A stretch of DNA of 64,000 nt from Acanthopleura granulata (taxonomy: Eukaryota > Mollusca > Polyplacophora > Chitonida > Chitonidae), in contig JABBOT010000007.1 in NCBI GenBank assembly GCA_016165875.1, forward strand, positions 11,496,216 to 11,560,215, given 5' to 3'. The notes under the pieces are model-generated. The model saw only the letters and a program-made list of their open reading frames with translations. It did not search any database and was not told the origin of the DNA. This document shows positions 45,561-56,401 of the stretch, one piece after another (position 1 is the first letter of the stretch; every line of letters begins with the position of its first letter). The translations under genes and the position numbers were made by a program.

Positions 45561-45689
45561 CTGGTCCAGTTGTTGGCTTTCTGACAACTACCGAGCTATC
45601 AGTAGAGCAGTCTGTCTGTGCATGGCATATGGTGAATTCAGGCGTAGAAGTAAAAACTTGCTGTTACACAGGCCATGTTTTTTTGCCTT

Positions 45690-46145
45690 ATTTCCTACAA
45701 AATACATGCTAAGTCTGAGATGGGATTGCTCTTCCTCACTGGGCATAGCGCAGCATCATCCAGCTGGTCGATATATTGTCGGGAATGTGACTGACCGGCC
45801 AACTGCCTCAGTGATAAACGGTGTAAGGTGGTATTGAAAGTTTCAAAGCCGTGTATCTGGTTATGTATTGATTTTCGAGCAATAACTTATGCTCTCATAT
45901 GAAAGATATATTGCCATTCCCTTGGGCACTTAGTCATATGTACATATGTAATAGAGTGGATAGTAGGTGAGATGCTGTGGAAATTTTCTCCGACTTGACC
46001 TAATTACACAAGGATTTAAACGCTAACGGTCTCCGGGCTGTGTGGTGTGACGCAGATGTGTCTAGGGAGGTCGTGCGGAGATGATTGACGTCGAGAAATT
46101 GACATTAGACAGATCGCGCCGGATTGTTTATCACTCACGGCAGTG
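45690..46145 (-). repeat. dispersed repeat R2, inverted, nested in R1
   Basis: Reverse complement of 35845-36310, with shared text ATTGATTTTCGAGCAATAAC, TTGGGCACTTAG and CAGATCGCGCCGGATTGTTT. It lies between tandem units of R1, so it entered after the R1 tandem formed, or the two units are separate insertions. Confidence 0.75.
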
Positions 46146-47800
46146 TCATTTAGTAATGTTATTTACTACATTTGGCACATATATAAATATGTATAATTCA
46201 TCTACAATGCGTTCATGTTTAGGATGAAAGTAGAAATGGTGAAAGCGGTAGTTTGACGTCCTGATCACGAATCTGGTCATATTTATTTCCTGCGATGTAG
46301 ACTTACGCCGCAAACTGCTATCGGAGTGCGACAAGGCGCAATTTTCACCCATACCTCCAAATCACGTGAATGAAAACTGTTACAGATGTAAACATGGAAA
46401 CCTCGTAGTGCACAAGTATGCACATCTACTGTATATGCGCCGATGTAACCAAGGGCTACAGACATGCACATATAGGCCTTATTGTTTTGAACCCCGGCAT
46501 TCCTGTGCCAGATAGCGATATTTTTTATTATTCTCCACAATTTTGTCCCGCGTTTCTCGACAAAGCAGTAAGTCAAAAGGTAATGAAACTTCAGTATGCT
46601 TTAGCTACAGACCTGAAGTTTTCCACCTAGACGTTTGGAAACGTGGATCACGTGACTTGGCGGCCATATTGAATTTTGATAAAAACCTTTGAACATCTCC
46701 TCTACAACTGCAACTGTAGTTGCATAAAACCTAGGTACAATCAGGATGCTAACGAAACCTTACTGCGATGAAAATTGTACAAGCTGGCTATTGGGTAAAC
46801 ATGTCGTGTGACGGAAAAATTGGTTTTTACTTATAATTTCAGGTGCAGTTTTGCACGCTGCATTCAGATATGCAAATGTTGTGAAACCGCAAGTGACGTC
46901 ATCAAAACCAGAAGTGGGTATATTTTCATAACCAATGAAGCTATAGACTCAGTCTTATGGCCTAACATCATCCCAAGGCATGTAGACAAATTTTACATAA
47001 CCGGAAATGACGTCAACAGACCCGAAGTTGTTCATGCAAAAAAAAAAAAAATGCCACTTTTACAAATTTCATAATTATAAATCTTCTACCGGTAAAATGG
47101 CAACGCAGAACTGTGTGAAATTTAGGAAGGTAGTGATAGGCATTGTTTTTCGTGAGTAAAAGTTTGGGTATTCTAGGTGACGTGCCCTGGACGTTATATT
47201 GGGTTGATAGGAAAAGCTGGGGAAAAATAGGAGAGGCATTTCTTCTGAACCCTCAATCCGACTGATCTGAAATATTGCGTATGTGACAACTGTTGTCTTT
47301 GCAAATATTTGGTGTGAAACAGAATGGAATATGTGAGCAAATAACCGTAACCGCAACCAAAATTTTGAATTTGAGTCTTGTAAACATGCTACCCGAGGTA
47401 GTTTGACGTCCTGCTAACGAATCTGGTCATCCTTCCTACGATGTATACTTTTGTCGCCAAATTGTGATAGAAAACGGTTAAGGCTGTAAAACTCAAGATC
47501 GTTGAGTGAAAAGTGCTATACATGTTCTGTACGCGTACTGAAAGTCTTTGAGTTGTCTTAAATACAGGATCTGCAGGGCTTCAAGGTTTGACCAAAGGCC
47601 GATTTACTATGTTTGGTACGTTTAAATATATGATATATAATCTATCTATCTATATATCTATATGATATATAATGCATGTACAATGCATTCGTGTTTCGGA
47701 TGAATGTACAAATACTGAAAGCATGCTACCCGATTTAGTTTGACGTCCTGATCACCAGTGTGATTTTATTTCTTTCCTGCAGTGCTAACTTTTTCCACAA
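46146..47800 (+). repeat. dispersed repeat R1, tandem units 2 and 3
   Basis: It starts with TTTACTACATTTGGCACATA (46161), GTTTGACGTCCTGATCACGA (46251), CACGTGACTTGGCGGCCATA (46650), CGCAAGTGACGTCATCAAAA (46890), then GTTTGACGTCCTGCTAACGA (47400) and GTTTGACGTCCTGATCACC (47737). The GTTTGACGTCC landmark recurs at 1,166-, 1,149- and about 337-bp steps from 45085, the last unit being deleted internally. Short ORFs are not conserved between units. Confidence 0.75.
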
Positions 47801-48384
47801 ATTGCGATGGAACGGCCGATATTTTCAGGTAACGTGAATGAAAACTGCTGCAGAAGTAATCCTGAAAATTGCGGAGTAAAAGTGGCTGCACATCTGCTGC
47901 ATTTGTGCCGATGTAATGAAATGTTACAAACATGCACATACAAGCGCTGTATGTAAAAAGGCTTGAACCCCAGAATCGCTGTCCATGACAGCTGTATTAT
48001 TTTCTTTAGTATTTTTTTTATTTTGAAAAGGACATTTCTGGGCATGAGAGCTTTAGTCACATCTACAAGAACTATGCCTGAGTTGCATTTTTTTTTACAG
48101 TAGCAGGTATACTATTCACACCCATCCTAATAAATCTGTCATGTTAAATAAAAAAGTTTTCTGTGAAGGGAAAGACAAACTTAATAGAACATTTCATAAT
48201 ATGTAAAAGTGTGATTTCTGACATTTACATTTACAAAGATATTTATTGGGGGTACCAGATTTTACATATCAGTCTTGAATGAATTACTTTCCTTCCGTTC
48301 ACAGTAGCAGCCATTGTAGTTTTTGAATTATCCAGGTATGGTTGTCTTTTTCTTTGCACCAAATTTCTACAATATCTTACTTGT

Positions 48385-48725
48385 GGTAGTAGTATATAAT
48401 GTAACTCACGACCATTATTCCTGTCTTTTAACCTGGGTGGTACCAATGATACCGGTAGTACCGCTATGACGTCATAGGGTTTGGCAGCTTGGCAAGTTGG
48501 GGAAGGGGATGTACCGTTCTGAGGGTTTGGCAGGAAGCCAAGTTTCAGGGGTCATACAGTTCACGAGATTATCAATGGGTTACTTGTGTGTACAGAAATA
48601 TAAAGACAACGGCGTGAAATATCAGCTTTTCGTTGGGGTATAAATTTAAATAAATTAAGAAAAAAAGAAAAAATATATATAGACACTCGTAATATATAAA
48701 ATTTTTTTTCCCAGTACGGATGTAA
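48385..48725 (+). repeat. dispersed repeat D, copy 2
   Basis: Second copy of the element at 15655-16000 with the same start (ATATAATGTAACTCACGACC) and end (GACACTCGTAATATATA). One CRE core is kept (ATGACGTCATAGGG at 48467) and one is lost. Confidence 0.8.
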
Positions 48726-49704
48726 ATGGTAGTGTTATATACGAATGGGAGGGGGTATAATTTACTCTATGTATGTACATGTATGTATATAAATTACTAG
48801 CAAACCAGTTAACGGAGGAAGAATGTCAGGAGGGCTGATTTTTTTTATTTTACATAAAACGAACAAATCACACACATTAGTATGTCGATGAAAACGGGTA
48901 TAGGTTGGCATATGTACATGTATGTACATTCTTATCATAAAAATCAAAGTTGTTTTTTTTTTTTTTTACAGAAAACGGACAAATCACAGACATTAAACGA
49001 TACATACATAACTCACATATCATCCTCAGATTTTTGAAAGTCCCTTTTGGAAGACATGGCTGGTCCTGAAAATGACCGTTGGAGATGCTGTTGGGGGGGG
49101 GGGGCGGTTGGTATTTAATTTCCCACTCCGCCCTGCTGACCCCCCTCCGGTAAGGTGTTGGCCGGAGCTAATCCTGTGGCTGCGGCTGGTGCTCTTACAT
49201 TTGCCACTCGAGTTCCCTCGATTTATTTTTCTGTACACATCCCACGATGCACGTTGGATACTATAAAATACCGTTATATCGTTCAGCGTGTTTGAAATGT
49301 TCCAGTAAATAAAATAAAAGAAAAAAATTATGGAAAATTATGTTTTTGTTTGTTTGTTTTATGATGTAGCAGTTTATCTTGATAATCGGTCTTGATCTGA
49401 TTGATGTTTATTATTAATTATCGTGCGCTAAAAAACAGATTGGTATCGATTTGGATTGATGCACAGCCTACGGCCGGCAGGCTTATGGAGTGATTATGGT
49501 GCGAAGAGTATTTCCCTCTTGAAACAGGAAAAATCTGTGAGCGACGATCAATGGGAGATAACTCATGCCAAACCTCACTCTGGCGGTTTGTACAAGATCT
49601 GTATATATGTATATATACGTAGGTCGAGAATAGTATAAGACGTATGGTACTCTACAATATTTCATTATTATTTCACTGGCAATAGAGGCGATAAGACTCC
49701 TAAG

Positions 49705-50064
49705 ATGAAATCGAGGGGTTTAGGGCGGAAAGAACTTGTTGATTCAGTAACCGACCTCCAAGCATATAAGGGCGTAGTGGAATCTATGTTTGAAGATCAG
49801 CTTGTGAACGAAGGCCGATGTACTATTCTCCGACTATTCACCAAAGACGTTTGTGACCGGCTAGAGAATTCTAATCCGATTCGTAAATACTGTCACCAGG
49901 AAGTTATGCGGAAATTCATGAACTTAGAGCGCAAGTCAGCCGCTACAATCCATATAGAAGCCGAATCAATATCTCTCACGCCCTGGATGCTTTACACATC
50001 TCTATCTGTCTGTATTATTTGTACTGCTACTTGTGTGTATTTAGTAAAAATGGGTATAAAATAA
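49705..50064 (+). CDS. 119-aa membrane-anchored protein of the Polinton-like element, unknown function
   Basis: It starts at ATG 49705 and ends at TAA 50064, uninterrupted. I do not recognise the family. The N-terminal two thirds are charged and probably helical (GRKELVDSVTDLQAYKGVVE, TKDVCDRLENSNPI). The last 25 residues form a likely transmembrane helix (LYTSLSVCIICTATCVYLV) ending in a short basic tail, so it would be a tail-anchored or type II-like membrane protein. Copy 2 at 61662 has the same start but a one-base deletion near 61793. Its place just upstream of the integrase suggests an element gene rather than a host gene. Confidence 0.6.
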   Translation: MKSRGLGRKELVDSVTDLQAYKGVVESMFEDQLVNEGRCTILRLFTKDVCDRLENSNPIRKYCHQEVMRKFMNLERKSAATIHIEAESISLTPWMLYTSLSVCIICTATCVYLVKMGIK

Positions 50065-50089
50065 AACATACCTGTCCATTATGACTTAC

Positions 50090-51165
50090 CGCGAGCAAAA
50101 CAAAATCTCAGGATACCATCGCTAAAGTCTTACTACAGTTATATCATGACCCCCAAAGTCCAGCTGCTTATAGTGGAGTAGGTGCTTTATTACGGGCACC
50201 ACGTCAGCATGATTTACCTGTGTCACGTGATGGTGTAAAGACTAGGTTAGCCGAACAGGAGGCGTATACACTTCATCGTCCAGCTCAGCGATACTACGCT
50301 CGTAATAGAGTTATTGTGGGCTGATTTGGTTGACATGAGTAGACTAGCCAGGTATAATTCAGCCAACCGTTACCTGCTCACATGCATCGATATTCTTTCT
50401 AAATATGCTTGGGTAGTCCTCGTTCCTACCAAGACAGGTGCTAATCTTATTGAGGCGTTTAAAGCGATTTTCAAGTCCAGACGAAAGCCATTATTTTTAC
50501 AAACTGATGAAGGGAGGGAGTTTCTCAAAAAGGCATTTCAGGCATTTGTAAAGGAGCATGGGACTTTTTATTTTCACACATTTAATGAAACGAAAGCCTC
50601 GGTAGTTGAGCGGTTTAATCGCACCTTTAAATATCGCATGTATAAATATTTCACCGCTAATAACACTCGACGTTACCTGGATGTTTAACCTGCCTTAACA
50701 CAGCGTTACAATCGGGGGTATCACCGTAGCATCCGGCGAGCTCCGATTATCGTTACAGCTGACAATCAACATGAAGTTCGGGCTGTATTATATAGCTCTA
50801 CGAAGTCCTAGTGTAGTCAACGAATTTATCGGTATGAAATAGGAGATCTCGTTCGCATTAGTAAAGTCAAGAGAACTTCTGAGAAGTCTTACCTATCTAA
50901 CTGGAGTCAAGAAATTTTCCGCCTTGTAGCACGTCATTCTAGGGAACCTGTGGTGGCTGATTTCAATGGAGAAAGACTCTCGGGGACATTTTACGGCACA
51001 GAACTCCAACCCGTAAAAACTACATTTGATATGTCCAATCAAGTGGAGAGTGTATTAGATAGCAAAAAAGGAACATGACAAAACGAATTACTTGGTGAAA
51101 TGGCGAGAGTGGCCAGTTAGTTTTAATTCGTGGGTCCCAACGAGAGATGTGAAACGTATTTAAAA
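50090..51165 (+). pseudogene. Polinton-like integrase (rve), broken
   Basis: The pieces lie in order across several frames. An N-terminal region has LLQLYHDPQSPAAYSGVGAL and EQEAYTLHRPAQR, the usual start of Polinton integrases. The catalytic core (50314-50688) has WADLVDMSRLARYN (first Asp), ITCIDILSKYAWV-type text, FLQTDEGREFL (second Asp) and KASVVERFNRTFKYRM (catalytic Glu). A C-terminal SH3-like and chromodomain-like tail has GDLVRISKV and YLVKWREWPVSFNSWVP. The D-D-E residues are present, but the frame breaks just before the core (TGA at about 50322), a TAA closes the core at 50686, and further shifts follow. Copy 1 also lacks about 47 bp near 50093 that copy 2 has. Confidence 0.85.
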
Positions 51166-51182
51166 CAGTCTTCATCCTATCT

Positions 51183-51863
51183 GTGCTCAGTCCCCTCTCA
51201 CGATGCCTAAGTGTGGATGCCTGTGTGCGAAGTCTGCATGAGAATACACTCATCACTATAATTGCAGGGGTCGTAGTGTTGTTTATTGGATTGTTAATAG
51301 GTGGCCTAGGAAATGATTTAACATCGCAACTGACTGAAGACAAATATTTGTTACACATCCCGCAAGAGCGATTGAACAAGACGCTATTTGACAGGTTACT
51401 GTGGAATAAGACGGAACGGTTTCCCTTGGTATTTACCAGGAGTAATAGATTGCACATGAGGCCTGACATTACCTCGATTCCTTCTTCCCCGTTACCTACT
51501 CAACCTCCAGCTTACCAAAGGCCGAACACAGCGCCTAGTATTCGAGATATTACTAGGCGAATTTGGCCCGGCGATATTACCGAGCAAACTAAGCGCAAGA
51601 CTGATCTTACTACAGCACCTGTACATGTGAATTCATCTCAGCACACTACCGTAAATTCTGGCCCTACGAGCCCACCTGCCCAGGAGAATTCATCTCAACA
51701 CACCTCTGTATCTTATCAACCCCAACCTGGTCAATCTCAGCCATTTTTCTTCAACCTGACTTTGCCACTAAGCCCATGGATGTACGATGGAGCCACGCAT
51801 TTACCTGCCTTGTCAGCGGACCGACAGGAAGTAGCCGATCGGTCTTTGTCAAACGTGTTATAG
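51183..51863 (+). pseudogene. membrane protein with Pro/Ser/Thr-rich tail, Polinton-like element copy 1
   Basis: The open frame is 226 codons but has no in-frame ATG at its beginning. The ATG used by copy 2 (63212) is out of frame here (51204) because of a small deletion near 51215. Residues 24-42 form a hydrophobic helix (ITIIAGVVVLFIGLLIGGLG). After it come charged residues and a long Pro/Ser/Thr/Gln-rich tail with a repeated phrase (VNSSQHT, ENSSQHT). This looks like a single-pass membrane protein with an extended, possibly glycosylated, region. I do not recognise a family. Its 3' end overlaps the ATPase start by 88 bp in another frame. Confidence 0.55.
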
Positions 51864-52375
51864 AGCAAGCTAGCGAACCTATTGATCCATCTCCCCAGCG
51901 TGAATTGTCGTGTTACGGTGAATGGAAACCCATGTACACTACCTTACCAAATGTGGAATTTCAAGGAGTACCTAGTCCGACAACGTTTAATTCGGATGAA
52001 CGAACTTTAGTAATTGTTGATGATTTAATGGCTGAAGTGGACGACCGTGTAACAACACTATTTACTAAGGGAAGTCATCATCGTAATATCAGTGTGATTT
52101 TAACAAAACACATATCATAGAACGATTAGCTTAAACGCTCATTATTTGGTCATATTTCAAAACCCTCTTTGAGACTCCTCTCAAATTACTACCATTGCCA
52201 AACAAATGGCCCTAGGTAAAACTCGGTACCTGCAAGAAGCCTTTAAAGATACCACATCCGAACGTTAACGGTATTTGCATGTCGATTTCAAGCAAACTAC
52301 ACCCGATCATCTCCGTTTCCGTACATATATATTCGCCGACGGTGGGATGCAGTTTGTCAACCTCCCCAAGTCATA
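51776..52375 (+). pseudogene. FtsK/HerA-type DNA-packaging ATPase, copy 1, P-loop mutated
   Basis: ATG 51776 opens a 114-codon frame. The P-loop reads GPTGSSRS: the invariant Lys of GPTGSGKS is Arg (codon 51836-51838) and the preceding Gly is Ser. The Walker B TLVIVDDLMAE and the following LFTKGSHHRNISVI, a typical Polinton/A32-like ATPase stretch, are kept. The frame breaks after 52095. The remaining C-terminal text (LAKQ-like, YLQEAFKDTTSE, TTPDHLRFR, ending near 52375) lies in other frames. In the family this enzyme pumps DNA into capsids. Both the P-loop change and the breaks argue that this copy is inactive. Confidence 0.85.
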
Positions 52376-52475
52376 AAAATATTAACTTTCAGGGGGGAAT
52401 AACTCTCACAGGCATATGCAATAAATCCTCCCGACATATCACTTACCACGTCATTATGTAATTAGACAAGAGACC

Positions 52476-52811
52476 ATGTCAGCACGATTACGTCGCTTCG
52501 CACCTTTGCTAAAACTTCTGGTCAAGGGTGGCCTGCAGGTGAAGGAGACAGTTCTTCGTGGACCTAATGCTGAATTTATCCGCTGTGTATGCGAGGTTTG
52601 TAAGAACATTTTAAATGGGAAAATCCCATTAACACCAGCTCAGAAGGCCCGGTTACATCCGCACAAGACACATATACGTGCGCTAGTAAACAAGGACACT
52701 CCACTTCATCGCAAACGGACCATTATACAGAAAGGTGGAATAGCACCCCTCTTTATGGCCATTCCGGCTATTGTCTCTCTTAAAGAAGGATTGTTTCAGG
52801 GCTTAAGTTAA
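52476..52811 (+). CDS. small basic protein of Polinton/adintovirus type, intact
   Basis: ATG 52476 to TAA 52811, 111 codons, no interruption. It is rich in Arg and Lys and carries LTPAQKARLHPHKTHIRALV, then RKRTIIQKGG and a hydrophobic C-terminal helix (LFMAIPAIVSLKEGLF). I recall short proteins of this pattern (a few helices, LTPxQKxxL-K-H, then QKGG-F/I plus hydrophobic stretch) next to the ATPase in Polintons and adintoviruses. They have been compared with adenoviral core or membrane-active peptides such as pX. The comparison is from memory; function is not established. It is the only gene of copy 1, apart from 49705-50064, with no lesion. Confidence 0.6.
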   Translation: MSARLRRFAPLLKLLVKGGLQVKETVLRGPNAEFIRCVCEVCKNILNGKIPLTPAQKARLHPHKTHIRALVNKDTPLHRKRTIIQKGGIAPLFMAIPAIVSLKEGLFQGLS

Positions 52812-52821
52812 GAAAAAGAAA

Positions 52822-53684
52822 AAAAAATGTCTCATATGAAAGAAATGGCCTTAGTTGAACTTCGTTCGTTACCACCACCCCTGAGTGAAATTGTTTCAGT
52901 GATTTCTTTCATAAGAGAAACAAATAAAGAACCAATCTAAGAATTTTTTGGTGTTGATGTGGAAGCTGCTTTCATGGTGCTACACTGTAAAATGACCAAC
53001 TCACAACGCGTTTAATGTGTAATTAAACTTCAAACAAGAGTGTTTAATATACATACACATATATTTAAGTATTAGACATTAAGTGTATAAAATATAGGTC
53101 CATACCATAATACTATGGCCCCCAGGGATTTAATATCTTATGCATAAAAGTGTTTATAAGTTTAACATCAAAAATTACAGTGCACAGAGAAAATAAAGAT
53201 CGGTACTGGGGCTGTTAACATGTTAGACCCCTTGGCCATAGTTCAGTTAAATTTTAAAAACATTGCTTCAAGTCTATATTCAACAAATTCTCTTTCTTTA
53301 TCTGCCTCAATATCAGAAAATATTTAAAGCATATCTCAATGTTTAATGTATTTGAACTACCCGAGATCCTTTAAAAAAACCCTATAAATAACTGAAAGAG
53401 TCAGAGGAGTGGATGTAAACTTTCATTCTATTTTTTTGTGATAGAATGAAAAAAGAAAATCGAGGATACGTAGTAAGTAGCTAACTCCAATTACGTAACT
53501 CTTCCAGAGTTTTACGGTGAATGGGAGAAAACTCTTCTATCGTGCAATCCTACATGTGTGAATCAGTGAGTTACCTCCCTCTTTTAGATATACCGACCGC
53601 AACAAATATTGTGTACGTATGTGTTTAAGTTTTTACGTTGTCCTTATCAATTTTTCAGTCATATCACAACCAAGAGTCCTTTGA
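52822..53684. other. no gene recognised
   Basis: A 37-codon frame begins at ATG 52827, just after the basic-protein gene, and ends at 52940. It could be the truncated start of the next element gene. The rest is AT-rich with no recognisable content, so the element ends or is deleted here. Confidence 0.35.
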
Positions 53685-53935
53685 ATAGATGTACACTGTG
53701 TCTTCTTGTAACAGTCCATGCCGTCCCTGGAACATCATGCCGAAGGCACCAATCATGATACCCCACCTAGTACTTACAGTCAGTCAAACCTTGCACCTTG
53801 CTCCTTGCTCTGTCAGGAACGATGCAGCAACAAGTATAATTCTGAAGTCATCGATATAACACGACCTGGGATTGATCCCGGATCCCCTGACCTCGATCCG
53901 AACGATCTACACACGAGGCCAACCACGCGCTGATT
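53685..53935 (-). repeat. SINE family B, near full length
   Basis: On the plus strand it starts TGTGTCTTCTTGTAACAGTC (tail complement) and ends GAGGCCAACCACGCG. The complement of the right end has a tRNA-like head (GCGTGGTTGGCCTCGTG) and a B box within GGGATCAATCCCAGG. Orientation minus. Confidence 0.75.
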
Positions 53936-55985
53936 GGTAGGCCTATATTCTGAGGATTTACAAGTTGGGAAGGAATGCAATTCCTTGCTCCTTTTTTTTC
54001 ATTTTTTCTGCTCGTTGGGTGGGGTCATTTTGTAGAGCAGTTTTTAAAGTTTCACTCCAGGTATAAATTTGCATGATTTTTGGACATGGAAAAGGATGCA
54101 CACTTGGCAAAAGGAGTGATAAATCAGGGTTCGCTGATCCCTCACTGGGTACATTTCACCATGATCAGCTATTTGCAAACTTTCCAAAAAATTCCATCGG
54201 TCAACCCCCTATCAGGAATTTCACTGGAGTTTTCCCAGGGGACAAGGACCAAACGTTAGCATGTAAGTAAGTTAAATGGGAAATTAATTGTGAATTATAG
54301 CCAGACTGTTAAGGCTCATGATGGCTAGAGTGTACGTACGATTCGAAGGCCTCGCACGAGCGGGTCTTTTAACATTGAGTAGTAAATTCTTCTCACACGT
54401 TGCCGTCTTTGAGAAAGTTCAGCAGACATGATGCAGCGGGGTTTTTCTTATACTAGGCCTACAATAGAGAGTCAGCTGGATTATGTCATGACACGTTTGA
54501 CTTCCTTGGCCTATCAAAGCAAATAGATAGATCCACCACATCGGCTGTGCCCCACCACCCCGTTACTTTTTATTCAATTGCTTGTGTTGAAATGAGTTGT
54601 GACGTCAATGATGGCGTCACAGAAAGATAGAACACTTGTAACAGTTGTGTGGGACATCCGGTTCACTTATTTGCAACATTAATAATTATGATTGGCCGAA
54701 TTGACAATTCTTGATTAATAGTTTGGAATCGCCCTAAAAACATATTTCGGATGCTTCTCTTCGCAAGTTGTTCATCATTGGCTCGTCAGTGAACGGTGAC
54801 ACGCATCACGTGTAAATTATTACGTGGTCTCCAAAAGCCGTTGAACAACAGCTTCTTTCAGTTTTTTATTTTTTTATTTTTTTTGGTTTTTTGGTTTGTT
54901 TGTTTTTTTAACAATTTCGAAATAGACCCCTGTTGTACTCCACAAATCTAGATGGAAAACAAACTGCATGTATTTATTCGACTGGTGATAACGCCGTTCT
55001 CGAACAGTTCTACTTCACTTGACGTCTGTCAGGTATAAAAGCTAGTCGCAGTATACCAGGGGGTTTTTTTTGTTTTTTTTTTTGTTTTTTGGGGTTTTTT
55101 TTATGGGGGGGGGTTGTTTCTTTCCTTCTTGTGTTTTTTGGTTTTTTTCGACGTGGATCGCCTCAGTGGAACGGAAAACGCCAATACAAACTAATCCCTC
55201 TTCCCCCATACCACCCATATCATCTGATCCAGCCAAGCCTTGTTTCTATACGTGCGAAGGTTTAGGCAGCGTTTCACCCGTAACTGAATCCATTGATACA
55301 TACAGTTTACTGACCACTTGCTGGTGTTCCAGCCGTACCGGGGACCTGGGGGTTGGGGTTGGGATTGGTGGGTTCGACTCATAGCTCAGCAACAATGAGG
55401 TGTTGATTCCAATCACAGGATAATTCATCCGGTGACTTCATTTTTTATGTGCCATTGAATTAACTGAAGGAAGTCAGAACTATACCTACTTTCTTTCTCG
55501 GCTTTCTTTACGGGTGTCGATCAGTTATTAATTTGTTTGACTGAGTCTTCACTCCGTGATCAAGAATTCATATATACGGTGTTTAAGTTTATAGGATTGG
55601 GGAAACCAAAGTGCTGCTTGGTGGTGGTGCCGGGGAGGGGGGGGGGCGCTTTTCCCTATCATACCCTCCCGAGAAGTGCCACGGCTGGGCTTGAATCTGC
55701 GACGTTATACTAGTATTTGAATGTAATCCGCTCTCAGGAATAGATAAATAAATTAGTACATCAATTCGCTAAGTCAGACAGTAACTCAAAAGCAATCCAC
55801 AAAGCCACTAATTAAAATGCAGATTACACACAAAGACGTCAAATATGAATTTGCTTTCAAGATAAGTCTATTCAGAGAAAGGGAAGTTTCGGAAAATACC
55901 AGGTGCATAATACACGTAATCTAAAGGGTAAAAATGTAAAGACTGCATTGTAATCATGCATGTGCGAGAGGACTTGATCTCTTAA
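53936..55985. other. no gene recognised; T/G-rich low complexity
   Basis: Contains poly-T and poly-G tracts (54860-54915, 55060-55150, 55630-55650) and no domain-like ORF. Frames across 55042-55428 are low-complexity artefacts. Confidence 0.4.
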
Positions 55986-56248
55986 ATTTATTTGTTTATT
56001 CGATTTGTGTTTTACGCCGCACTCAAGGGTATTTCACTTATATGACGGTGGCCAGCATTATGGTGGGAGGAAACCGGACAGAGCCCGGCGGAAATCAACG
56101 ACCATCCGCAGGTTGCTGGCAGATCTTTCCACGCCGGAGAGGAAGCCAGCATGAGGTGTGCTTGAACTCACAGCGACCGCTTTGGTGGGAGGCTTCGGTT
56201 TGTTGCGCAGGGATAGCGCGCTAACCGACTGAGCCAAGGAACCCCTGA
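55986..56248 (-). repeat. SINE family A, near full length
   Basis: The plus strand runs TTTATTTGTTTATTCGATTT, GTTTTACGCCGCACTCAAGG, ACGGTGGCCAGCATTATGG, CATCCGCAGGTTGCTGGCAG to GCGCTAACCGACTGAGCCAA, i.e. tail to tRNA-like head. Good match in order and spacing to 10984-11252. Confidence 0.85.
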
Positions 56249-56291
56249 AGTCTTACAAGAATATTATATGATACATTCGTGAACCGAGAAA

Positions 56292-56401
56292 TCAATATGA
56301 ATCTTCTTGGAGAACTTGAACTACGAATCTGGTTGTAATGAGTGAATAATCATCTGCGCCGTCAGTTCCACCGGACCCACCAGTTCCACCAGTGCCTGGA
56401 T
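56292..56401 (-). CDS. terminal exon of an unidentified minus-strand gene
   Basis: On the minus strand a good acceptor (TTTTTGTCTCTTTCAG) precedes 56401. The exon enters at phase 1, encodes a Gly/Thr-rich stretch (DPGTGGTGGSGGTDGADDYS) and then LITTRFVVQVLQEDSY, and stops at TGA 56294-56292. The entry phase matches the exit of the exon at 57195-57325. I do not recognise the protein. The Gly/Thr linker suggests a spacer between extracellular modules or a C-terminal tail. Confidence 0.45.

Larger units (their letters stand above)
49205..52820 (+). mobile_element. degenerate Polinton/Maverick-like element, copy 1
   Basis: A 3.6-kb block with five plus-strand genes: small membrane protein, integrase, membrane protein with Pro/Ser/Thr-rich tail, packaging ATPase, small basic protein. 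The integrase plus FtsK/HerA-type ATPase pairing is diagnostic of Polintons and the related adintoviruses. Typical elements are 15-20 kb with PolB, a protease and capsid genes, none of which is seen here. Homology to copy 2 (from 61463) begins near TCGATTTATTTTTCTGTACA at 49211. Copy 1 carries about 310 extra bases between 49310 and 49628. No terminal inverted repeat was identified. This is a decayed, internally deleted relic. Confidence 0.85.

Noticed and set aside
50314..50688. Retroviral or LTR-retrotransposon integrase
   Set aside because: The N-terminal LLQLYHDPQSPAAYSG text, chromodomain-like tail and adjacent packaging ATPase fit Polinton/Maverick; no RT, protease or LTR is nearby.
55042..55428. 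ORFs on both strands around the T/G-rich tract
   Set aside because: Low-complexity Phe/Gly/Lys-rich translations of homopolymers.
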